Shown here piece by piece: positions 59,678-64,000 of a stretch of 64,000 bases of DNA. The notes below the pieces were generated by a model, which saw only the letters and a list, made by a program, of their open reading frames with translations, was not told where the DNA came from and ran no database searches. The stretch is taken from NCBI RefSeq assembly GCF_019443085.1, contig NZ_JAHZIL010000002.1:434001-498000 (forward strand). Direction: 5' to 3'. The stretch's first letter is position 1, and every line of letters begins with the position of its first letter. Position numbers and translations under genes: made by a program. The DNA comes from Marinobacter sp. F4218. Its GTDB lineage: Bacteria > Pseudomonadota > Gammaproteobacteria > Pseudomonadales > Oleiphilaceae.

Positions 59678-61560
59678 ACCCGGAAACGTGAGGCGTTCTG
59701 ATTGAGGGTATGACCAATGCTCTCGATCTGCCCACTGTATACGTCGTTCTCAGTCGCCGCTGCCGCAGCCTCCTGTCCTTGATCAGCAATTCGAGTGATC
59801 GACGAATTCAGTTCCTCGGTCACCGACGTCTGTTCTTCCGAGGCTGTGGCAATCTGAGAGGTCATCTGGTTGATCGAGGTGATCGCTGCTGCAATCCGGT
59901 TCAGCGAATCCATCGCATCCTCGGCTTTCTCCATACTGACGTTGGATACGGCCGTAGAGGCCTTCATAACGCTGACTGCGTCATTGGCCCCTTTCTGCAG
60001 TCGCTCTATCATATCGTTGATTTCTTCGGTGCTGGCCTGGGTTCTCTGGGCCAGGTTCCGGACTTCATCGGCAACAACGGCGAAGCCTCGACCCGCTTCC
60101 CCTGCGCGGGCCGCTTCGATGGCTGCGTTCAGCGCCAGCAGGTTGGTCTGCTCAGCAATCCCCTGAATCACTTCAAGTACCGAGGTGATGGACGTAACGT
60201 CCTTGCCCAGCGTATTGATAACGTCCGCGGCGGCATTGATCTCCCGGGCCAGTTTCTGCACCGCATCCCGGGACGCCCCGACGGTTTCCAGGGAGGCACG
60301 ACTGTCGTTATCTGCTGTATTCGCCGCGTCCGCGGTCTGTTGGGCATTCTGCGCAATTTCACCGGCCGCTGCCGACATCTCATTGATTGCCGTCGCAACC
60401 ATATCAATTTCCACTTGCTGCTGTTCCACGCTGGAACGGCTGTTGCTGGCGGTGTCCCGCAGTGATCGAACGTTACTGCCCAGTTCTTCGCTTCCCTGCT
60501 GAACATCGCGCACCACCGTCTGGATATTTTCCACGAAGCGGTTAAAGCTCTCTGCCAACTGGCCAAACTCGTCCCGGGCGCTGACTTCCAGTCGCTGTGT
60601 CAGGTCCGCATCACCGGTGCCGATGTCGGCCATGGCACCGTTCAGCCGACGGAGCGGCGACATCAACAGCTTGATACCGATATGCAGCACCACCAGTGAC
60701 ATCAGCAAACCAATTACGGCGATTACCAGCCCAGTCATGCGCGCGCTCTGCACCGGCGCACTGATTTTATCCTGATTCACAAAGGTGCCCAGATACCAGT
60801 CCACGCCTCGGGCATCGCTGATGGGATAGAAACTCGCACTCCACGAAGCCTCACCGGCCTCGTATCCATGGGGCCTGCCATCCATCACCGGCTTGGTGCC
60901 GATCAGTGTTTTGATGTTCTTGCCGATCAGCGCTTCGTCCGGGTGAAACAGCACCACCCCTTGGGCATTGATCAAGGCCGCGTAACCTGTGTCCGCGAGC
61001 GTTACCGTTTCCAGCGTCTTTTCGATGGCTCCGAGCCCGATATCCGCACCGGCAACTCCCTTATAGGCGCCCCGCTTTACTGGTGCCAGGGTCGAAATGA
61101 TGGTGTCATTGGTGCTGGCGTCCCGGTAGGGTTCGGTGAACGAAGCACGGCCAAGGCTCATGGCTTTCCTGTACCAGGGCCGAACCCGCGGATCGTAGTC
61201 GGCCGGAAGTGTGGCGTTGGCTTCCTCGGACTTCATCAGCATGAAACCATCGGCACGGCCAACATAGACGTCCCGGAATCCCCCTCCGGTGGTGATGGCC
61301 TGAAGTACCGTTCTGGCCTGCTCATCCGTATCCACCCGCTCCAGGGCTTGGGCGGTTGATTCGGTCATCTTCAGCCGGGTATTAAGCCAATCGGCGATAC
61401 TCGACGTACTCTGGGCAACCGCGTCGTCGATCAATGCATCGACGTAGGTAGAAGTGGTTTTCTGCAGTCGCAGGTCGCCCGAGAGCGTGAAGGCGGCCAT
61501 TACAAGCAAAAGCAGCACACTGAAGGCGGTAAGCAGCTTTTGACCAAAAGTCAGGTTCAA
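59674..61560 (-). CDS. Methyl-accepting chemotaxis protein (dCache sensor)
   Basis: 628 residues from a TTG at 61560, chosen since AGAGGA lies seven bases before and it gives the typical beginning [13 protein letters not shown]; ATGs at 61584 and 61614 are alternatives. A first membrane helix is followed by a periplasmic dCache-type sensor ('[20 protein letters not shown]' block), a second helix, HAMP, and the cytosolic signalling hairpin with '[20 protein letters not shown]'. It signals to CheA and CheW. The ligand is unknown. Confidence 0.9.
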   Translation of the reverse strand: MNLTFGQKLLTAFSVLLLLVMAAFTLSGDLRLQKTTSTYVDALIDDAVAQSTSSIADWLNTRLKMTESTAQALERVDTDEQARTVLQAITTGGGFRDVYVGRADGFMLMKSEEANATLPADYDPRVRPWYRKAMSLGRASFTEPYRDASTNDTIISTLAPVKRGAYKGVAGADIGLGAIEKTLETVTLADTGYAALINAQGVVLFHPDEALIGKNIKTLIGTKPVMDGRPHGYEAGEASWSASFYPISDARGVDWYLGTFVNQDKISAPVQSARMTGLVIAVIGLLMSLVVLHIGIKLLMSPLRRLNGAMADIGTGDADLTQRLEVSARDEFGQLAESFNRFVENIQTVVRDVQQGSEELGSNVRSLRDTASNSRSSVEQQQVEIDMVATAINEMSAAAGEIAQNAQQTADAANTADNDSRASLETVGASRDAVQKLAREINAAADVINTLGKDVTSITSVLEVIQGIAEQTNLLALNAAIEAARAGEAGRGFAVVADEVRNLAQRTQASTEEINDMIERLQKGANDAVSVMKASTAVSNVSMEKAEDAMDSLNRIAAAITSINQMTSQIATASEEQTSVTEELNSSITRIADQGQEAAAAATENDVYSGQIESIGHTLNQNASRFRV

Positions 61561-61647
61561 AGTGGAATCCTCTGGGAAAATCATTAAGTCACAATACTGA
61601 AAGCGCGGGAACATACGCTTTCTCGAAATAAATATCCGTTAAGTGAT

Positions 61648-61674
61648 GTTTCGGCCTGTTATGCGAACTCTTTA
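61648..61674 (-). promoter_or_regulatory. FliA (sigma28)-type promoter of the chemoreceptor gene
   Basis: On the minus strand TAAAGAGT (61674-61667), an exact 11-bp spacer, then GCCGAAAC (61655-61648). The E. coli consensus is TAAAGTTT-N11-GCCGATAA, so the match is 6 of 8 in each half with correct spacing. It lies about 90 bp before the TTG start and suits a flagellar-regulon gene. Confidence 0.65.
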
Positions 61675-61754
61675 ACAGCATCTGATAAACTTCTGAAATA
61701 TGTCGCCGGTTACGTAACTACCTCTACTTCTCAACCCAACGGGAGCCGAACTGA

Positions 61755-63275
61755 ATGGCCCACGAAGAACTGCACCTGAATCTCCGGAATCTGACGCTGG
61801 ACGACTACGATCAACTTCAGATCCTGATGGACCGTATTTACGATGACATCGGAGGTGCATGGCCAAAGGAGACGATCAAGGCATTGGTGGAACAGTTCCC
61901 CGATGGACAGATCTGCATCGAGGATAATGGTCACCTGATCGCGGTCGCCCTCACCGTCTGCGTCAAGTATGAGCGGTTCAGCAATCCGCACACCTACGAC
62001 GATCTCATCCTCCGCAACGAGAAGATCTGGCACAACGCCAATGGGGACTCCCTGTACGGACTTGATGTGTTCATCCATCCGGAATATCGCGGTTACCGTC
62101 TCGGACGGCGGCTCTATGAGGCACGGAAAGAGCTTTGCCGCTCCATGAATCTCCGAGCCATTCTTGCCGGTGGTCGTATCCCCAGCTACCACAAGTACGC
62201 GGACCAGTACACGCCGGCGGAATACATCCATCGGGTAGACCGCAAGGAAATTTACGACCCGATACTGAGCTTCCAGCTCTCCAACGATTTCCAGGTCACG
62301 CGGCTGATGCACAAGTACCTGCCGGAGGATGAGAAATCCCTCGGCTACGCGACGCTGCTGGAATGGCGCAACATCCTCTACACGCCCCCGTCTTCGGTCC
62401 TGAACGTCAAGAAAACTCAGGTGCGTCTCGGCGCTGTGCAATGGCAGATGCGCGAATTCACCTCAGTAGAGGAAGTGCTCAAGCAGGTCGAGTACTTTGT
62501 CGATGCCCTCTCGGATTACAAGAGCGACTTCGCTCTGTTCCCCGAGTTTTTCAATGCGCCGCTCATGGGCCTTACTGATCAAATGGACCAGACCCGGGCC
62601 ATTCGTTTCCTGGCCGGCTTCACCGAGCAGTTCCGGGATGAAATGTCCGAGATGGCAGTGAGTTACAACATCAACATCATTACCGGATCCATGCCGCTCC
62701 TGGAAAACGACCGTGTCTACAACGTGTCTTACCTGTGCCACCGGGACGGACGGGTTGATGAACAACGCAAGATCCATATCACACCACACGAACGCCGGGA
62801 CTGGGTTATCGAAGGAGGTAGCGATTTTGAGGTGTTCGAGACCGATGCCGGTCGCGTCGCGATCATGATCTGCTATGACATCGAGTTCCCGGAACTCGGC
62901 CGGATTGCCTCCTGTGAAGACGTCGATATCATCATGGTTCCGTTCTGGACAGACACCAAGAACGGCTACCTTCGCGTCCGGCATTGTGCCCAGGCGCGGG
63001 CCATCGAAAATGAATGTTACGTTGTCATCACAGGCAGTGTCGGCAACCTGCCGAAGGTTGAGAACCTGGACGTCCAATACGCCCAGTCATCCGTATTCTC
63101 TCCCTCGGATTTCGCCTTCCCCCACGATGCGGTGATGGCTGAAACGACCCCGAACACGGAAATGATCATGTTCTCAGATATGGATCTCGAAAAACTCAAG
63201 TTGGTGCGTAACGAAGGCTCCGTCACCAATCTGAAAGATCGGCGCGTGGACATGTATGAGCTAAAAAAGAAGTAG
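61755..63275 (+). CDS. Bifunctional GNAT acetyltransferase / carbon-nitrogen hydrolase
   Basis: 506 residues. The first about 210 form a GNAT domain ('LDVFIHPEYRGYRLGRRLYE' is the acetyl-CoA loop). The second half is a nitrilase-superfamily amidase with the catalytic triad Glu in 'LFPEFFNAPL', Lys in 'DEQRKIHITPHE', and Cys in 'MICYDIEFPELG'. This fusion is found in many bacteria; the substrates are not established. Divergent from the chemoreceptor. Confidence 0.88.
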   Translation: MAHEELHLNLRNLTLDDYDQLQILMDRIYDDIGGAWPKETIKALVEQFPDGQICIEDNGHLIAVALTVCVKYERFSNPHTYDDLILRNEKIWHNANGDSLYGLDVFIHPEYRGYRLGRRLYEARKELCRSMNLRAILAGGRIPSYHKYADQYTPAEYIHRVDRKEIYDPILSFQLSNDFQVTRLMHKYLPEDEKSLGYATLLEWRNILYTPPSSVLNVKKTQVRLGAVQWQMREFTSVEEVLKQVEYFVDALSDYKSDFALFPEFFNAPLMGLTDQMDQTRAIRFLAGFTEQFRDEMSEMAVSYNINIITGSMPLLENDRVYNVSYLCHRDGRVDEQRKIHITPHERRDWVIEGGSDFEVFETDAGRVAIMICYDIEFPELGRIASCEDVDIIMVPFWTDTKNGYLRVRHCAQARAIENECYVVITGSVGNLPKVENLDVQYAQSSVFSPSDFAFPHDAVMAETTPNTEMIMFSDMDLEKLKLVRNEGSVTNLKDRRVDMYELKKK

Positions 63276-63289
63276 TGCCGGCCGATACA

Positions 63290-63319
63290 CTCAGGCAGGG
63301 ACTTTACGCACTGCCTGAG
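63290..63319. terminator. Stem-loop after the GNAT/nitrilase gene
   Basis: Perfect 9-bp stem CTCAGGCAG (63290-63298) / CTGCCTGAG (63311-63319), 12-nt loop, 15 bases after the stop. No T-tract follows, so a weak or Rho-linked terminator, or an mRNA-end hairpin, is more likely than a strong intrinsic one. Confidence 0.5.
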
Positions 63320-63388
63320 AGCTACCACGTAGGGCACTGATGGCGTTGCCAAACAACCAATCAGTGTCTATTGTTTAGACAATATCCT

Positions 63389-63410
63389 GCTCACCGTCCG
63401 TATGGTGAGC
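63389..63410. promoter_or_regulatory. Inverted repeat upstream of the PilZ-like gene
   Basis: GCTCACC (63389-63395) / GGTGAGC (63404-63410) with an 8-nt centre, 37 bp before the start codon at 63447. It could be an operator or a leader hairpin. Confidence 0.4.
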
Positions 63411-63446
63411 CGCAGTGGATACGGAAATTCGCCAGAGTAAATCTTG

Positions 63447-63845
63447 ATGAATGAATCTTTACCAGACCTAATCGCGCAATTTCGAGTCAGGCAGGGCCTG
63501 TTCCGTAAGGAACTGGTTGAAGCGGCCCTCTATGAACTGGACGCGTATGGGTGTGTGATGAAAACCGACAAGGTCTTCAATCCTGGCGATACCATTGCTC
63601 TGGATCTGGTAATGGATATGCCCTTCGACGAAATTCGAGCCGAAGGCGTTACCGGGCTCGTGACTGAGCGTAGAAAACACTGCAGCAACTTCTTCTACTC
63701 CGTTGATTTTGTTGAGCTTGATTCTGAGAAAGATTCCCCCCTTGCGGAAAAGCTCCGCCGGATACGGGAAGTGCTTTCAAAGAAGCAGTCTCTTAAATCA
63801 CGACGTTCCCCAGGGCCTCTCTCCGGTTTCCGGCAATTGGCCTGA
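63447..63845 (+). CDS. Degenerate PilZ-like protein
   Basis: 132 residues from ATG 63447 (a TTG precedes at 63444). The middle resembles the PilZ beta-barrel ('LDAYGCVMKTDKVFNPGDTI', 'FFYSVDFVEL'), but the c-di-GMP ligands RxxxR and DxSxxG are absent; 'DAYGCVM' stands in the second place. The C-terminal 30 residues are basic. It may be a non-binding PilZ or a protein-interaction module. The next gene starts 42 bases on. Confidence 0.55.
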   Translation: MNESLPDLIAQFRVRQGLFRKELVEAALYELDAYGCVMKTDKVFNPGDTIALDLVMDMPFDEIRAEGVTGLVTERRKHCSNFFYSVDFVELDSEKDSPLAEKLRRIREVLSKKQSLKSRRSPGPLSGFRQLA

Positions 63846-63887
63846 TTCTGTTCGACTGTTCGTCCCCCACCCGTAAGGAGACATTTC

Positions 63888-64000
63888 ATGGCGAAGAAAG
63901 CCAAACCGAGCGTTGATAAGATCGTAAAAAAGGTCAACAAGGAATTCGAGAAAACGTCCTCCCAGATCGAAGGGCTGGTCAACGATGCGCTCAAGCAGTT
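63888..64000 (+). CDS. Lysine-rich coiled-coil protein, 3'-truncated by the window edge (possible phasin)
   Basis: The ATG at 63888 has AAGGAG eight bases upstream. The visible 37 residues, beginning MAKKAKPSVDKIVKKVNK, are basic and amphipathic, with a helical pattern that continues to the edge. This start resembles phasin-family (polyhydroxyalkanoate granule) proteins with a Lys-rich head, but the sequence is too short to be sure. Other coiled-coil or histone H1-like proteins are possible. Confidence 0.4.
   Translation, partial: MAKKAKPSVDKIVKKVNKEFEKTSSQIEGLVNDALKQ

Noticed and set aside
1..64000. tRNA, rRNA, riboswitch or replication origin
   Set aside because: No cloverleaf-like or rRNA-like segment or known riboswitch core was noticed in the intergenic stretches; this was a visual check, not a covariance search.

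Overview
The window looks like chromosome of a marine, motile, aerobic gammaproteobacterium, most like Marinobacter or a close relative. This is inferred from protein flavour, Gram-negative envelope genes (TrkH, MscK-like channel, outer-membrane beta-barrels, ACP phosphodiesterase), a chemoreceptor with a FliA-type promoter and a LexA-type SOS box. No rRNA or tRNA gene is visible to fix the taxon.

Layout. (1) 1-7429: the 3' part of a giant RTX (calcium-binding, type I secreted) protein whose start lies left of the window. (2) 7701-8693: a zinc-independent MDR oxidoreductase with direct repeats upstream. (3) 8694-22652: an accessory island. It holds a Sec-exported Rhs/YD-repeat giant of about 3,915 residues carrying cadherin-like, toroid, FG-GAP and CARDB modules and a C-terminal NucA/NucB-type DNase tip, followed by a lipoprotein that is a candidate immunity protein. 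A roughly 105-bp direct repeat lies on both sides, with gene debris (including an IS3-type transposase tail) behind. (4) 22653-28141: five genes joined by 4-nt start/stop overlaps (epimerase, GT4 glycosyltransferase, radical SAM/SPASM, WG-repeat/O-methyltransferase fusion, histidine phosphatase). I do not recognise this as a described pathway. (5) 28142-29549: AT-rich intergenic DNA, a small XRE regulator with its own promoter and operator, and a DUF1127-like protein.

(6) 29619-39585: housekeeping and envelope genes: beta-barrel protein, MscS/MscK channel, cytochrome c, an SOS-boxed HExxH protein (CLCA_X type), patatin phospholipase, retropepsin-like protein, AcpH, a second beta-barrel and TrkH. 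(7) 39589-54016: a glycogen island. glgC, a GH57 enzyme and malQ run left and glgB-glgA-glgP run right from a shared 197-bp control region; another glgP, an SDR and a PilZ protein lie to the left. Together they make ADP-glucose, polymerise, branch and phosphorolyse alpha-glucan. (8) 54037-64000: esterase, acyltransferase, RecQ, DUF4442 hotdog protein, periplasmic solute-binding-like protein, chemoreceptor, GNAT/nitrilase fusion, degenerate PilZ-like protein and the start of a lysine-rich coiled-coil protein (possible phasin).

The two places most likely to hold undescribed biology are the Rhs giant with its swapped internal payload modules and flanking repeats, and the five-gene radical-SAM/WG-methyltransferase operon beside it. 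All family names come from reading motifs by eye; no database search was run.
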